Shown in pieces: positions 53,693-63,525 of a stretch of 64,000 nt of DNA (the stretch's first letter is position 1; every line of letters starts with the position of its first letter). A program made the translations under genes and the position numbers. Source of the stretch: Acetobacterium woodii (lineage in GTDB: Bacteria; Bacillota; Clostridia; Eubacteriales; Eubacteriaceae); contig JACQZP010000031.1 in NCBI GenBank assembly GCA_016213825.1, positions 62,001-126,000 of the forward strand. The letters run 5' to 3'. The notes under the pieces were generated by a model. The model made no database searches. It was not told where the DNA came from and worked only from the letters and a program-made list of their open reading frames with translations.

Positions 53693-55324
53693 ATGAAAAG
53701 CAAAATAAAACAGACTGGGAATTTTGTTCCCAGAAATAGGACAGACGTTACTCAATCATGGGGGATTTTTGGCCGTTTGGATTCAGTGGTCTTTATCGTA
53801 TCAGCAATTATTTGTTTTGGATTTATTTTATGGGGTGCTGCGGATCCTGGGTCTTTGGCTGTGGCTCTTGGCCAATTACTTTCGGCGACCGTATCAAACT
53901 GGGGTTGGATGTACCAGGCTGGGGTGCTCTTTTTTGTGGTTTTTTGTTTTGCAGTTGCCTTAAGTAAATATGGAAAAATAAAATTTGGTAAAGATGATGA
54001 TGTGCCAGAATATTCTAATTTTTCATGGTTTGCCATGTTATTTGGAGCCGGGATGGGGGTTGGACTCATCTATTGGTCAGTGGCGGAAACCGTTTCACAT
54101 TTCTTAAATGGTCCAGTTTATGCTGGCGCTTCAGGAAGTCCCCAGGCTGCAGAATGGGCCATGGCGATTTCTTTTTTGCATTGGGGAATCAGTCCCTGGG
54201 CAATTTATGTCGTTGTCGGGATTCCGATGGGTCTGGTGATTTTTAGAAAAGGGTTGCCAGCACTGGTCAGCTCCTGTTTTTATCCCATCTTAGGAGACCG
54301 AATTTATGGGCCATTGGGTAAATTGATTGATATTGTTGCCCTATGTATTACTTTTTTTGGAGTATCCACAACCATTGGACTGGGAACCATGCAACTGGGG
54401 GCAGGGTTATCGTTTAACTATGGCATCCCCTTAAATAACAATTTATATATTATCATTTTAATTGTAGTTGCTGCTGCCTATCTGGCATCGGCCTGTTTGC
54501 CCATTGATCGAGGCATCAAGGTCGGTTCGGATGTCAGCATGATCGCTTGTTTGGGTTTATTATTGTTTCTGTTTATCCTTGGTCCGACAAAATATATTAT
54601 GGATAATTTTGTTAATGCCACTGGTCTCTATGTTCAAAATTTCATCACCATGAGCACTTGGACAGACCCAGTAGGACAGACCGGCTGGTTGAATTCATGG
54701 ACGATATTTTATTGGGCCTGGTGGATATCGTGGGCACCATTTGTGGGTATGTTTATTGCCAAAATATCAAAAGGTCGGACAATCAAGCAGTTTGTAATTG
54801 CCGCAATTATTGCGCCATCATTATTTGATATGATTTTTTTCGATATTTTTGGTTCAACAGCCCTGCATTTTGAATTTGCTGAAGCAACAAAGGGCCTTAT
54901 TCAAAACGCTATCGCATCAGATGTAGCCAATGGAATATATGTCCTTTTTAATCAATTTCCTTTTAGCGATGTAATAATAATTGTTATTCTGTTTGTCGTC
55001 TTCACATTTTTTGTGGTTTCGGCCGATTCAGCAACGATTGTTCTCGGGATGCTCTCGAGTGGGGGAAATGATTCACCCCGAACCAGCTTAAAACTTTTGT
55101 GGGGGATCGCCTTGGCTTTTTCAGCAGGAATTCTGATTATTATGGGAGGGTTAACTGCGGTGCAGACCGTTCCGATTGTCGCCGTTTTTCCATTTATATT
55201 TATTCTTTTTGCCATGTGTTATTCAACAATTAAGATGTTGCAGGAAGATCATTTATTCAAGGAGACGCCAGAGATTAGCAGTGGGGAAAAAGAGCAAGCG
55301 TTAGAAAAAAATATAGCTCAATAA
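53693..55324 (+). CDS. BCCT-family transporter, copy 2
   Basis: A 543-residue twelve-helix transporter of the same family as the copy at 49686, with GAGMGVGLIYWSVAETVSHF and FYWAWWISWAPFVGMF at the substrate and sodium sites. It is somewhat longer at both ends than copy 1 but still lacks a large regulatory tail. GGGAGGG at about 53678-53684 directs the ATG at 53693, not the ATG at 53657. It is separated from the upstream operon by a terminator and linked to a chemoreceptor gene only 31 bases downstream. It likely takes up another or the same quaternary amine, with its own regulation. Confidence 0.9.
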   Translation: MKSKIKQTGNFVPRNRTDVTQSWGIFGRLDSVVFIVSAIICFGFILWGAADPGSLAVALGQLLSATVSNWGWMYQAGVLFFVVFCFAVALSKYGKIKFGKDDDVPEYSNFSWFAMLFGAGMGVGLIYWSVAETVSHFLNGPVYAGASGSPQAAEWAMAISFLHWGISPWAIYVVVGIPMGLVIFRKGLPALVSSCFYPILGDRIYGPLGKLIDIVALCITFFGVSTTIGLGTMQLGAGLSFNYGIPLNNNLYIIILIVVAAAYLASACLPIDRGIKVGSDVSMIACLGLLLFLFILGPTKYIMDNFVNATGLYVQNFITMSTWTDPVGQTGWLNSWTIFYWAWWISWAPFVGMFIAKISKGRTIKQFVIAAIIAPSLFDMIFFDIFGSTALHFEFAEATKGLIQNAIASDVANGIYVLFNQFPFSDVIIIVILFVVFTFFVVSADSATIVLGMLSSGGNDSPRTSLKLLWGIALAFSAGILIIMGGLTAVQTVPIVAVFPFIFILFAMCYSTIKMLQEDHLFKETPEISSGEKEQALEKNIAQ

Positions 55325-55355
55325 TATGAATTAGTAAGCATTGAAAGGGATTCAC

Positions 55356-58300
55356 ATGAAAGTAAATAATCAGACAGTTAAGCGCAGATCCATTAAAACA
55401 AAATTATTAATTGTACCACTCATTTGTGTACTGGCTGGCGTTTTTATGATTGGAGCAATTTCGTCATATTTAGCAAGAGACAGTTTGCTTGCTGAAATGC
55501 GAGAAAATGGTTTTTCATCATCGCAGCGTTTTGTCAATCGAATTGAAGATAACACAGAAGCGGTGCGGACCATGAATGAACAATTGGAAGCACAGATCCG
55601 TAGTATCGGGAATATCGTCCTCGGGAATCGCGTCAGTATTAATGATGGTTATTTAACCCAATTAGCGGCGCAAACAGGGATTGATCATATTTATTTATAT
55701 AACCCTTCCGGAGAAATTATCAACGCTGCCAATGGTGAATATTTGGGATGGAAGGCGACGCCTGGTGATCCGATCCATAACTTTATGATCAGTGGGGCCC
55801 CGGAATTGATGGAAGAAATCAGAAAGAGTACCGAAACCACTGAAAACTTTAAATACGGTTATGTTCGAAGCAATACTGGGGAATTTGTCCAGGCGGGTGT
55901 TTCCGCTGACCGGGTTTTGGAACTGACCGAAAAGTTTGGCTATCAGGCTTTAATCGACGAGTTGGCATCGGATGATAGCATTGTTTATGCAAGTTTTATT
56001 GACCAAGATCTTATCGGGGTTGCGGACAGCAATAAGGATAATATTGGCAAAAACTATCAGGAAGATGAAAGCATTAAAAAGGTCGCCCGGGATGGCGAAA
56101 TGAGTGCCAAAGAATATTTTTATGAAGCTGAAAATACCAATGTTTATGATGTTTTATATCCGGTTGTTATTAATGGCGAATTAAAAGGTGCTCTGAATAT
56201 CGGGTATTCCATGAACACCATCCAGTCGGCGATCGCAAAAAATATTTTATTGATTGCTATTGCGGGGCTGATTGTTTTTCTGATATTAGGATTTATTTTA
56301 TATAAGATTTCAACTTCCATCACCAGGCCGATTGCGAGCATCAACCATATGATCAAGGAAATGGGAAAAGGTCATCTGGGGATTCGTCTAAATCTTGATT
56401 CCCAGGATGAAATTGGCGAAATGGCAATAACCATGGATGAATTTGCTGATGATCTGCAAAATGTTGTTATTGGCACCATGAATCAGATTTCAGCCGGAGA
56501 TGTGTCGGCTGATATTGAAGAAAAGGATGATTTGGATGAGATCGCACCGGCTTTGAAACGAACCATTGAAACCATTCGTAATTTGATCCAGGAAACAACC
56601 CGGCTATCACAGGCAGCTGTTGCAGGAAAATTGGAAACCAGGGGAAATATAAAAGCATTTGAAGGTGGATTCAAAGATATTGTCGAAGGTGTTAATGCCA
56701 CTTTAGATGCAGTCGTTGGCCCGCTGAACATTGCCGCCGATTACGTGAACAAGATTGGTCAAGGGGAAATCCCGGAACCAATTACTGAGGCTTACGAGGG
56801 CGATTTTGATAAGCTGAAACAAAGCATCAATGCCTGTATTGATGGTTTGGGAGCTTTAAAAGAAGGCAACCGGGTGCTCGCCTTAATGAGTCAAAATGAT
56901 TTCAGTCAAAATATTGAGAATCAATACCTGGGAATCTATGGCGAAATTGGCGCAGGGATTAATTCAGTTCATGATCAACTGGTACGGATTGTTCAGATTG
57001 CTAACCATATTGAAGCCGGCGAACTTGGGGATTTAAGCGAATTGAAAGCGATTGGCAAAAGAAGTGCTAATGATACGTTGATTCCAAGCCTCATTGGAAT
57101 GATGGAGAACATTGTTCGATTGGTGGCCGAGACCCAAAAAATGACGCAAATCGCCGTCGCCGGGGATCTGAGTTTCAGAGGCGATGAAACCCGTTTCGCC
57201 GGGGAGTATAGCAAAGTCATTGCAGGATTCAATCAGACCTTGGATGCGGTGATCAATCCAATTACAGAAGCTTCGGGAACCTTGAAAGAACTGGCCGCCG
57301 GGAATTTAAATACAGCAATGACCGGTGATTACCAGGGTGACCATGCCATTATCAAAGAGGATCTGAATCAGACCATTGCGAATCTGAAACGTTACGTCAA
57401 TGAAATTACCAGCACCCTGGAAGAAATGAGCCAGGGGAATCTGGATCAGGAAATTACCTCTTCCTACACCGGTGATTTCCTGGCGATAAAAAAAGCCCTC
57501 AACGGCATCAGTTCAAGTTTGAGCTCAACCATGACGGATATTGATACGGCTGCCGCCCATGTGGAAATTGGTGCCAGACAAATTTCCGATGGCGGCCAGG
57601 CCCTGGCCCAGGGAACCACCGAACAGGCCAGCTCCATCCAGGAATTGACAGCCTCCATTGAAGAAGTCGCCAGCGAAACCAAACAGAATGCCAGTCGCGC
57701 CAATGATGCCAATGAACTGGCCGTTAGAGTGAGGAAAAATGCCGAAGTCGGCAATGCGCAAATGAAAAAGATGATCGTCGCCATGCGAGATATTGATGAT
57801 TCATCGAACAATATTTCAAAAATAATTAAGGTGATTGATGATATTGCCTTCCAGACCAATATTCTGGCGCTTAATGCCGCCGTTGAAGCGGCTCGAGCCG
57901 GACAACACGGCAAGGGTTTTGCGGTTGTTGCCGAAGAAGTTCGAACCCTGGCAGCCCGAAGTGCCGAAGCCGCCAAGGAAACCACCGGACTGATTGAAGG
58001 CTCTATTGAAAAGGTCGGTGCGGGAACAAAAATTGCCGACGAAACCGCTGAAAGTCTAAAAGAAATCTTACTTGAAATTGAAAAAGTGACCAGTTTGGTG
58101 GGGAATATCGCCAGGGCGTCCACCGATCAGGCATCAGAAATCGCCCAGATCACCCAGGGGATTGAACAGGTTTCTCAGGTTGTTCAAACCAATTCGGCCA
58201 CTGCTGAAGAAAGTGCCGCCTCCAGTGAAGAATTATCCGGTCAAGCCGAAATGCTTAAACAGATGGTGGGCGCATTTAAGCTTAAAAAGCAAGTGCGAAT

Positions 58301-58400
58301 AGACAGAGAAATCTCAGTAAGGGTAAATGAAAAAATAGATTTGCCAACTCAAGCTCAGCCCAAGATTTTTTTAGATGATATGGAAATGGATAAATATTAA
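55356..58400 (+). CDS. Methyl-accepting chemotaxis protein with poly-HAMP linker
   Basis: A 1014-residue chemoreceptor. Helix 1 (about 15-40) and helix 2 (about 294-318) flank a periplasmic-side sensor of roughly 250 residues with a Cache-like pattern ([36 protein letters not shown]). A canonical HAMP domain follows, then an unusually long series of HAMP-like repeats (about 380-715; repeated [19 protein letters not shown] and GNLN/GNLDQ units). The kinase-control domain has the hairpin-tip sequence [25 protein letters not shown]-type motif. AAAGGGA precedes the ATG at 55356. Its coupling to a BCCT gene suggests taxis towards the transported compound, an inference. Confidence 0.9.
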   Translation: MKVNNQTVKRRSIKTKLLIVPLICVLAGVFMIGAISSYLARDSLLAEMRENGFSSSQRFVNRIEDNTEAVRTMNEQLEAQIRSIGNIVLGNRVSINDGYLTQLAAQTGIDHIYLYNPSGEIINAANGEYLGWKATPGDPIHNFMISGAPELMEEIRKSTETTENFKYGYVRSNTGEFVQAGVSADRVLELTEKFGYQALIDELASDDSIVYASFIDQDLIGVADSNKDNIGKNYQEDESIKKVARDGEMSAKEYFYEAENTNVYDVLYPVVINGELKGALNIGYSMNTIQSAIAKNILLIAIAGLIVFLILGFILYKISTSITRPIASINHMIKEMGKGHLGIRLNLDSQDEIGEMAITMDEFADDLQNVVIGTMNQISAGDVSADIEEKDDLDEIAPALKRTIETIRNLIQETTRLSQAAVAGKLETRGNIKAFEGGFKDIVEGVNATLDAVVGPLNIAADYVNKIGQGEIPEPITEAYEGDFDKLKQSINACIDGLGALKEGNRVLALMSQNDFSQNIENQYLGIYGEIGAGINSVHDQLVRIVQIANHIEAGELGDLSELKAIGKRSANDTLIPSLIGMMENIVRLVAETQKMTQIAVAGDLSFRGDETRFAGEYSKVIAGFNQTLDAVINPITEASGTLKELAAGNLNTAMTGDYQGDHAIIKEDLNQTIANLKRYVNEITSTLEEMSQGNLDQEITSSYTGDFLAIKKALNGISSSLSSTMTDIDTAAAHVEIGARQISDGGQALAQGTTEQASSIQELTASIEEVASETKQNASRANDANELAVRVRKNAEVGNAQMKKMIVAMRDIDDSSNNISKIIKVIDDIAFQTNILALNAAVEAARAGQHGKGFAVVAEEVRTLAARSAEAAKETTGLIEGSIEKVGAGTKIADETAESLKEILLEIEKVTSLVGNIARASTDQASEIAQITQGIEQVSQVVQTNSATAEESAASSEELSGQAEMLKQMVGAFKLKKQVRIDREISVRVNEKIDLPTQAQPKIFLDDMEMDKY

Positions 58401-58501
58401 ATAAGATCCATATTAATTAAGAAACCAGAATAACTAAATAACGGCTCTGATATCGACGCAGATTGGAGTTGAGTATTTTCAAAATTCGATGGATCAATTT
58501 A

Positions 58502-58543
58502 AAAAACGAGACCTTCAGCTTAAATGTAGAAGGTCTCGTTTTT
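58502..58543. terminator. Terminator of the BCCT-chemoreceptor unit
   Basis: A perfect 15-base stem (58502-58516 with 58529-58543) has an A-rich left arm and T5 in its right arm, suited to both converging genes. Confidence 0.9.
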
Positions 58544-58622
58544 AAGTTTACCATCACAATTGTTAATGAAACAGTGGTAGACATAGATAATTAGCGCAAT
58601 GCGTTTGATTCAAGAAGATTTA

Positions 58623-59843
58623 CTATAATTTAGCCAGCAGTTCCTGCTTTTTCTGATTAAATTCAGCTTCACTGATAATGCCCTTTTCTTTTAAACTGGC
58701 CAGTTTTTCAATCATGGCAATGGGATCCTCCTGGGGAGTTGTGGATTGCTGGGCAGTTGCCTGTGATTGTGGGGCGGATGATTCTTCAGATGGATCCTGG
58801 TGAGTCCCTTCTGGTTTATGGGCATTGTAGATTTGAATAACCCGCTGCGCTTCTCGGGGATAGAGGATGCTGATGGTTTCAATGGCACCCGCTGTCTTAA
58901 TTTCAGTATCATTGGGATTCATCCCCAGGGTCAGTGACAAATCTAAAAAAGAAACGGTGCTCGGCTGCGTTGTCAGTGATAGGATTTGATCGTAGGCAAA
59001 GGTTTTTTTAGCCGTCAAATCCCGATCATAAAGGACGATCTTCTCGCTGGTACAGGTCAGGAATTTTTTTGAAACCAGGTTATCGAGACCCCAGGCAAAA
59101 TAGATCAACTTTTCATCGGCGTCTAAAAATGTTTTCACAATTTCCAGAGTAGTGGGATCGAGCTTGGTTTGAATAAAGGCATCAACCTGATCATCGGTAA
59201 TCATAAGATCGTTTTTCTTCAGGCGGCAGAGATATTCAGTCAATGTAATAGTATCGATGGTTTTGATTTCAGCCGCAGGTATGGTAATTAATGTGATGGC
59301 ATTAACAATCAGGGTGCATTGTTCATCACCTCGATTTATTGATATATCAAAGAGTTTTTCTTTCGGCAGGGAACCCGCTGCAAAAAAAGAATTGTTTTCA
59401 GGAAAAAGAATTTTAAAATAAAGATTACTGGAGGTAAGCAGAATTATCTGACCTTTAGAATCTTTGAATTGAAATAAAAATTTTTCCTGCATATTATAAG
59501 TGGGAAAGGTTTTTAAAACATTTTTTAAGACCTTTTCTTCATAGGGGTACATGTCGATTTTTGTAGCTGACGCACTGTTGGCAGGCAACAGCAGTTTCTC
59601 ACTAAAATTTTTAGTAAATTCGACGATTTCATCATCCTCGGTATTGATGAGAGGGTTGGTAGACGCATCGACTGGATTAAGAAGCTGTTCCATCAGGGTT
59701 TCGGTATAGGTTTTTATCCGCTGATCCATTTCCGCCCGTAAGCGTTCCTGTTCTTCTTTTTTTAGGGCTAAATCTGCTTGAATTGAATCAATACTTTCTT
59801 TTGCCAGATCGGTAACATCTTTAAATAGATCTTTTAATCCCAT
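58623..59843 (-). CDS. PH-like and SHOCT domain protein, function unknown
   Basis: A 406-residue soluble protein. An N-terminal coiled-coil (about 5-45, Glu/Lys/Arg-rich) leads to two PH-like beta regions (about 95-200 and 235-335; the second contains FLTCTSEKIVLYDRDLTAKKTF). A low-complexity Gln/Ser/Thr/Pro linker is followed by a C-terminal SHOCT module (IEKLASLKEKGIISEAEFNQKKQELL). SHOCT is a short oligomerisation motif seen at the ends of many bacterial proteins. The overall function is unknown. AAAGGAG precedes the ATG. It is downstream of the FMN-dependent synthase gene but separated from it by a hairpin. Confidence 0.78.
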   Translation of the reverse strand: MGLKDLFKDVTDLAKESIDSIQADLALKKEEQERLRAEMDQRIKTYTETLMEQLLNPVDASTNPLINTEDDEIVEFTKNFSEKLLLPANSASATKIDMYPYEEKVLKNVLKTFPTYNMQEKFLFQFKDSKGQIILLTSSNLYFKILFPENNSFFAAGSLPKEKLFDISINRGDEQCTLIVNAITLITIPAAEIKTIDTITLTEYLCRLKKNDLMITDDQVDAFIQTKLDPTTLEIVKTFLDADEKLIYFAWGLDNLVSKKFLTCTSEKIVLYDRDLTAKKTFAYDQILSLTTQPSTVSFLDLSLTLGMNPNDTEIKTAGAIETISILYPREAQRVIQIYNAHKPEGTHQDPSEESSAPQSQATAQQSTTPQEDPIAMIEKLASLKEKGIISEAEFNQKKQELLAKL

Positions 59844-59913
59844 AATTAGTCTCCTTTTTCGTTGAATAATCTAGTTTCATTTTACCTAAGGTTAGCGGAA
59901 ATAGCAAATTAAA

Positions 59914-59956
59914 ACAGCCATTTGAGCGAATCTTTAAGATTCATTCAGATGGCTGT
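59914..59956 (-). terminator. Terminator of the FMN-dependent synthase gene
   Basis: A 20-base stem with three non-Watson-Crick positions (59914-59933 with 59937-59956) is followed on the minus strand by a T-rich tract. Confidence 0.82.
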
Positions 59957-59985
59957 GAAAAGTAATTAATTTGGTTTGATGATGC

Positions 59986-61578
59986 TTAGCCTTTTAATAT
60001 CGAAAGGGCTTCTTCACGTCCACAATCCATTAAATATGGAATCTTCGTGACTTTGGCACATTCTTCTGTTAACGACATTAGCTCATTTCTGGTAATGCTG
60101 TCGGTATTAAAGCAACGGGCACCGGCCATTAACTGCTGTAAGCCAACCCGGATTTTATCTGAATAGCTGTAGATCCCAATCGCTCCCAAAGGAATGTTTT
60201 TGATTTCTTTGGCACCAACGATATCTTTAACTGCTTCATAGCAAACAAAGATTTCTTCAGGAGTAGAACCAAATTCGCTGACTGTTTTTGGCAGGTTATT
60301 TGCTTTCATCCATTGGTCGATGTTTTTACCAACCATCCCAGGAATCATCAGGGCACGACCCATACAAACTGCTTTAACATAAGGTGCGCCAAGTGCTAAA
60401 GCTTTAAAAACACCGTCTTCGCTGCTGAATCCGCCGGCAAAAGCCAGATCAGGAACGCGTTCGCCATTAGCTTCCAGAATTTGTGCAAATTCAACGGCTG
60501 CTGAATGCAGGTAAATGGAAGGCATACCCCATTCTTCCATCATTCGCCATGGGCTCATGCCAGTTCCACCAGGAGCGCCGTCAATGGTTAGCAGGTCAAT
60601 TTTGGCTTTTGAACACCATTTCATTGCCATGGCCAGTTCTCTTAAACCGTAGGCACCGGTTTTTAAGGTGATCCGTTTATAGCCTAAGGCTCTTAGACGT
60701 TCAACTTCGGCCATAAAACCATCTTCACTGATAAAGCCGAGGCGGCTGTGTCGTTCAAATTCCTTAATGGCACCGTCATTGAAGGCCGCCTGAATAACCG
60801 GATCCATGGGATCTGGAGTGACAATATAGCCACGTTTTTGAAGTTCCATGGCCCGTTCAATGGTATTAACCTTGATTTCACCACCGATACATTTAGCACC
60901 CTGGCCCCATTTCAATTCAATGGTCTCGATATTATGTTTGTTAATGATATATTCGGCAACACCTAAACGGGTATCTTCAACATTCATTTGAATGAGGATT
61001 TCACCTTTGCCGAAGTGATATTTTTTATAGGCTTCGATGCGGCGATCCATGTCAGGTGCTTCGATAACCATATTGTTTTTGTCTAAAACCAGACGTGGGT
61101 CAATCCCGCAGACGTTTTCACCACAGACAATGGTGACACCAGAAATAGCCGCACCAACGGCGAAATGATCCCAGTTTTTCCGGGCGATTTCGGTGGAACC
61201 CAAAGCTCCGGTAAAAATAGGCACATTCATGGCTACTTTATTATCCCAACCATAGGCACATTCGGTGCTGACATTTGGGAAACGAGCGTTATCTGGCGTT
61301 CCTACTTCACCATTTGGTAAACCTTTAGCCCCTAATGCATAACCCTGAATATTAAGATGTGAATAATCGATGGGATAGTCTTTATCACCACCGGCGGTTA
61401 CATCACCAAAAGGACCTGGATAAATCAGTTCCCGGCCTCGGAAGGTCGCCTTGAAAATTTCACAATTACCCCGACATCCATCCACACAGCGTGAACAGAG
61501 ACCGGAACAGGGTACAACACTTTTAGAACGGTTGAAGGTTTCGGTGGCATCGTTGCCATTAGGTCTTTGAAGATTCAT
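59986..61578 (-). CDS. FMN-binding glutamate-synthase-domain protein with N-terminal Cys cluster
   Basis: A 530-residue protein homologous to the FMN-containing synthase domain of GltB but lacking the amidotransferase and GXGXG domains. The N-terminus has five closely spaced cysteines (24, 28, 31, 35 and 39 in CSGLCSRCVDGCRGNC), suggesting an iron-sulfur centre. The barrel core shows KWGQGAKCIGGEI, TLKTGAYGLRELA, LLTIDGAPGGTGMSPWRM and FAGGFSSEDG. Archaeal-type relatives are often labelled glutamate synthase, but activity in this form is not established. AAGGGGG precedes the ATG. It has its own promoter, a repeat-containing leader and its own terminator. It is distinct from the gltBD pair at 25.2-31.3 kb. 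Confidence 0.86.
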   Translation of the reverse strand: MNLQRPNGNDATETFNRSKSVVPCSGLCSRCVDGCRGNCEIFKATFRGRELIYPGPFGDVTAGGDKDYPIDYSHLNIQGYALGAKGLPNGEVGTPDNARFPNVSTECAYGWDNKVAMNVPIFTGALGSTEIARKNWDHFAVGAAISGVTIVCGENVCGIDPRLVLDKNNMVIEAPDMDRRIEAYKKYHFGKGEILIQMNVEDTRLGVAEYIINKHNIETIELKWGQGAKCIGGEIKVNTIERAMELQKRGYIVTPDPMDPVIQAAFNDGAIKEFERHSRLGFISEDGFMAEVERLRALGYKRITLKTGAYGLRELAMAMKWCSKAKIDLLTIDGAPGGTGMSPWRMMEEWGMPSIYLHSAAVEFAQILEANGERVPDLAFAGGFSSEDGVFKALALGAPYVKAVCMGRALMIPGMVGKNIDQWMKANNLPKTVSEFGSTPEEIFVCYEAVKDIVGAKEIKNIPLGAIGIYSYSDKIRVGLQQLMAGARCFNTDSITRNELMSLTEECAKVTKIPYLMDCGREEALSILKG

Positions 61579-61590
61579 TAATTTTCCCCC

Positions 61591-61663
61591 TTGAAAATTT
61601 TATTCTGTTTTTATCTTTTGAAAATTTCATTCAGCGATTGTTTTCCCCATTGAAAACAATCAG
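61591..61663 (-). repeat. Direct repeats and hairpin in the FMN-synthase leader
   Basis: TTGAAAATTTTATTCTG (61591-61607) recurs as TTGAAAATTTCATTCAG (61618-61634), with a third partial copy at 61650-61663. GATTGTTTTC/GAAAACAATC (61636-61645 and 61652-61661) forms a hairpin. The first copy borders the ribosome-binding site of the minus-strand gene, so control of translation or a protein-binding array is possible. Confidence 0.5.
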
Positions 61664-61696
61664 AAATGTGACAGCTGATAAAAAACTTACTTTACC

Positions 61697-61724
61697 ATTA
61701 TAAATCAAATAGCGACAATGTCAA
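61697..61724 (-). promoter_or_regulatory. Promoter of the FMN-dependent synthase gene
   Basis: On the minus strand TTGACA (61719-61724) and TATAAT (61697-61702) are perfect consensus boxes 16 bases apart, about 120 bases upstream of the start codon. Confidence 0.75.
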
Positions 61725-61872
61725 TTGTTCTGGCTGAATTACGAATAATAACGAAGACGATCCGCGAATAGGGAAGAAGATATCAATGAAAACAAGAAAA
61801 AAACGAAATTGGATTTAACTGTTAAAGTGCTGGAACAGTTTAAACGCCATTTTCGTTTTATTAGGAAAGTGT

Positions 61873-62562
61873 TTAGATATAAACTTTTTCATCAGGAATT
61901 TCAGTATTAAGAACGATGCTTAAATTGCCATTACGACATCTTAATTTGTCAATGAATTCTTTTTGATCGATATCATCTTTAAGACGGATACAGTAGATAA
62001 TCTCAAACAGAGAGCCGAAATCACTGGTTTTAACCCGCTGGATTTTGTGACTGACAGCATACTGCTTTAGAATATCGTCAAAACAATTTTGATAATCAAT
62101 GTCTTCAGGAATCGTGATCTTGAGCTGCATATTCTTGACTTTAGATTTACCATATTTAGTAAAATTGAGGATCACCATTACCGTACAGAGGATGACGGCG
62201 AACAGGGCACCGTAGAAGATATAGCCCATCCCACAGGCAAGTCCCACTGCCAAGGTAAAGAAGACATAGGAGATATCAATGGGATCCCCAGGGGCACTAC
62301 GGAAACGGATCAGGCTGAAAGCGCCAGCCAAACTGAAGGCCCGGGCAACATTGTTACCGACTAATAGAATGATAATTGAAATAATCGCTGGCAGCATAAT
62401 CAGGGTGACTACAAAGCCCGGCGAATAACCTTCTTTACCTCGGGTGCGGATGTAAACAAAGCTGATAAACAGACCCATGATCAGGGAAGCGAAGACGACC
62501 CCTAAGGTCGTTTGGATGGTCAGGGTTTCGGTTACGGTTGATGCTAAAAGTGATTCAATCAT
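61873..62562 (-). CDS. DUF4956 membrane protein
   Basis: A 229-residue protein with an N-terminal membrane part of about four helices (about 17-140; AFSLAGAFSLIRFRSAPGDPIDISYVFFTLAVGL is the family hallmark) and a soluble C-terminal domain of about 80 residues. The function is unknown. It is encoded ten bases downstream of a VTC-domain polyphosphate polymerase, an association common in bacteria, and presumably serves the same polyphosphate or surface process at the membrane. AAGGAG precedes the ATG and overlaps the end of the upstream gene. No clear terminator follows. Confidence 0.87.
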   Translation of the reverse strand: MIESLLASTVTETLTIQTTLGVVFASLIMGLFISFVYIRTRGKEGYSPGFVVTLIMLPAIISIIILLVGNNVARAFSLAGAFSLIRFRSAPGDPIDISYVFFTLAVGLACGMGYIFYGALFAVILCTVMVILNFTKYGKSKVKNMQLKITIPEDIDYQNCFDDILKQYAVSHKIQRVKTSDFGSLFEIIYCIRLKDDIDQKEFIDKLRCRNGNLSIVLNTEIPDEKVYI

Positions 62563-62572
62563 GATGTTCTCC

Positions 62573-63352
62573 TTAATTATTGATGCATGCGGTTAATGGT
62601 GTGTTGGGATAAATTGGCAGCGTGATGAGCTTGCCCATACTTTGTTTACGATAGTCTTTATAGGCTTTGCCATATTTCGAAAAACTGGTGCTGTATATCT
62701 GCAATTCGGATAGCGCATGGGTCAACCACAGCGGAATAGCCCCCAGTATTTTTATTTCCATCAGATATTGATCCTCGGGAATAAGGAAATTTCCAAAATC
62801 GCCTTTTTCCAATGACAGTAACTGTTGTCGGCTTTTTAAATTATAGTCAAAGGTGACTCGCAGTTCGGGATCATCTTTCCCTACAAAGGCAATTCGTTCA
62901 TAACCGATGTAAGCTTTTGGAACCACTGGATGATTCTTTAAAAAAAACTCAATTTCTTCCAGAACCAGTTGGTTCATGGTATTGGTTTCTTTGGGATACT
63001 CTAATTTTGAAATAAACCGGTTGGCTTCATTCAGGGTCAGGGTCGCCCGTCGCTTATTGACAACGCCGCCAATTTTCTTTTTCAGCTCCAGAAAGACCTG
63101 ATCATCGGGAGAGGTTGGGATTGAATAGCTTCTTAAACGAAGCTTTTCTTTATAATAGGGTTTGGAAAGGGAGTGGCGGATAATATCATAATTTTCAGTA
63201 TCAAAATAGATATTGTAGATCGAATAACCATCATTTTTGGATGTATAGGAATCTGGTTTCATCTGAGTTAAAAGCATTGGCATTAATTGTTTGAGCTGGC
63301 TTTCATTTAATTGATATTTATTTTCAAAGCGCTTAAACGTTTTTGTGATCAT
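62573..63352 (-). CDS. VTC-domain polyphosphate polymerase
   Basis: A 259-residue protein of the VTC family, whose tunnel-shaped domain polymerises ATP gamma-phosphate into polyphosphate. Basic and acidic tunnel residues occur in the expected order: KRFENKYQL near 7, YFDTENYDIIRHSL near 50, EKLRLRSY near 68, FLELKKKIGGVVNKRR near 87 and YLMEIKI near 198, with the C-terminal SKYGKAY. It is the first gene of an operon with a DUF4956 membrane protein. GGAGG precedes the ATG. The promoter region has an 11-base-period TTAACA direct repeat like a phosphate-regulon box, so induction by phosphate limitation is plausible. Confidence 0.86.
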   Translation of the reverse strand: MITKTFKRFENKYQLNESQLKQLMPMLLTQMKPDSYTSKNDGYSIYNIYFDTENYDIIRHSLSKPYYKEKLRLRSYSIPTSPDDQVFLELKKKIGGVVNKRRATLTLNEANRFISKLEYPKETNTMNQLVLEEIEFFLKNHPVVPKAYIGYERIAFVGKDDPELRVTFDYNLKSRQQLLSLEKGDFGNFLIPEDQYLMEIKILGAIPLWLTHALSELQIYSTSFSKYGKAYKDYRKQSMGKLITLPIYPNTPLTACINN

Positions 63353-63410
63353 GGTGTTACCTCCATAGAATTTATTATTATTATTTTTTGTTGTTGTCTT
63401 ACTTTTCTAT

Positions 63411-63444
63411 AGTATACAAGACCAGTTTGTTAAGCGTTTGTTAA
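63411..63444 (-). promoter_or_regulatory. Pho-box-like repeats and -10 element of the VTC operon
   Basis: On the minus strand TTAACA-N5-TTAACA (63439-63444 then 63428-63433) has the 11-base period of PhoP boxes known from Bacillus. TATACT (63411-63416) follows 11 bases later, and no -35 box is present at the right distance, as expected of an activator-dependent promoter. Confidence 0.55.
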
Positions 63445-63481
63445 CTTTGTGTTTTTTTTGTGAACGGATTGAGAAAATAAA

Positions 63482-63506
63482 AAAGATGCACGTAATGTGC
63501 ATCTTT
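63482..63506 (-). terminator. Terminator of the histidine kinase gene
   Basis: A perfect 10-base stem (63482-63491 with 63497-63506) is followed on the minus strand by a T-rich run. It separates the kinase from the VTC operon. Confidence 0.9.
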
Positions 63507-63525
63507 GAGGTTGATCGATATTCGA

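Noticed and set aside
57464-58123. 219-codon antisense frame inside the chemoreceptor
   Set aside because: Opposite strand of the highly conserved signalling domain; codon bias of the sense gene leaves the antisense frame open.
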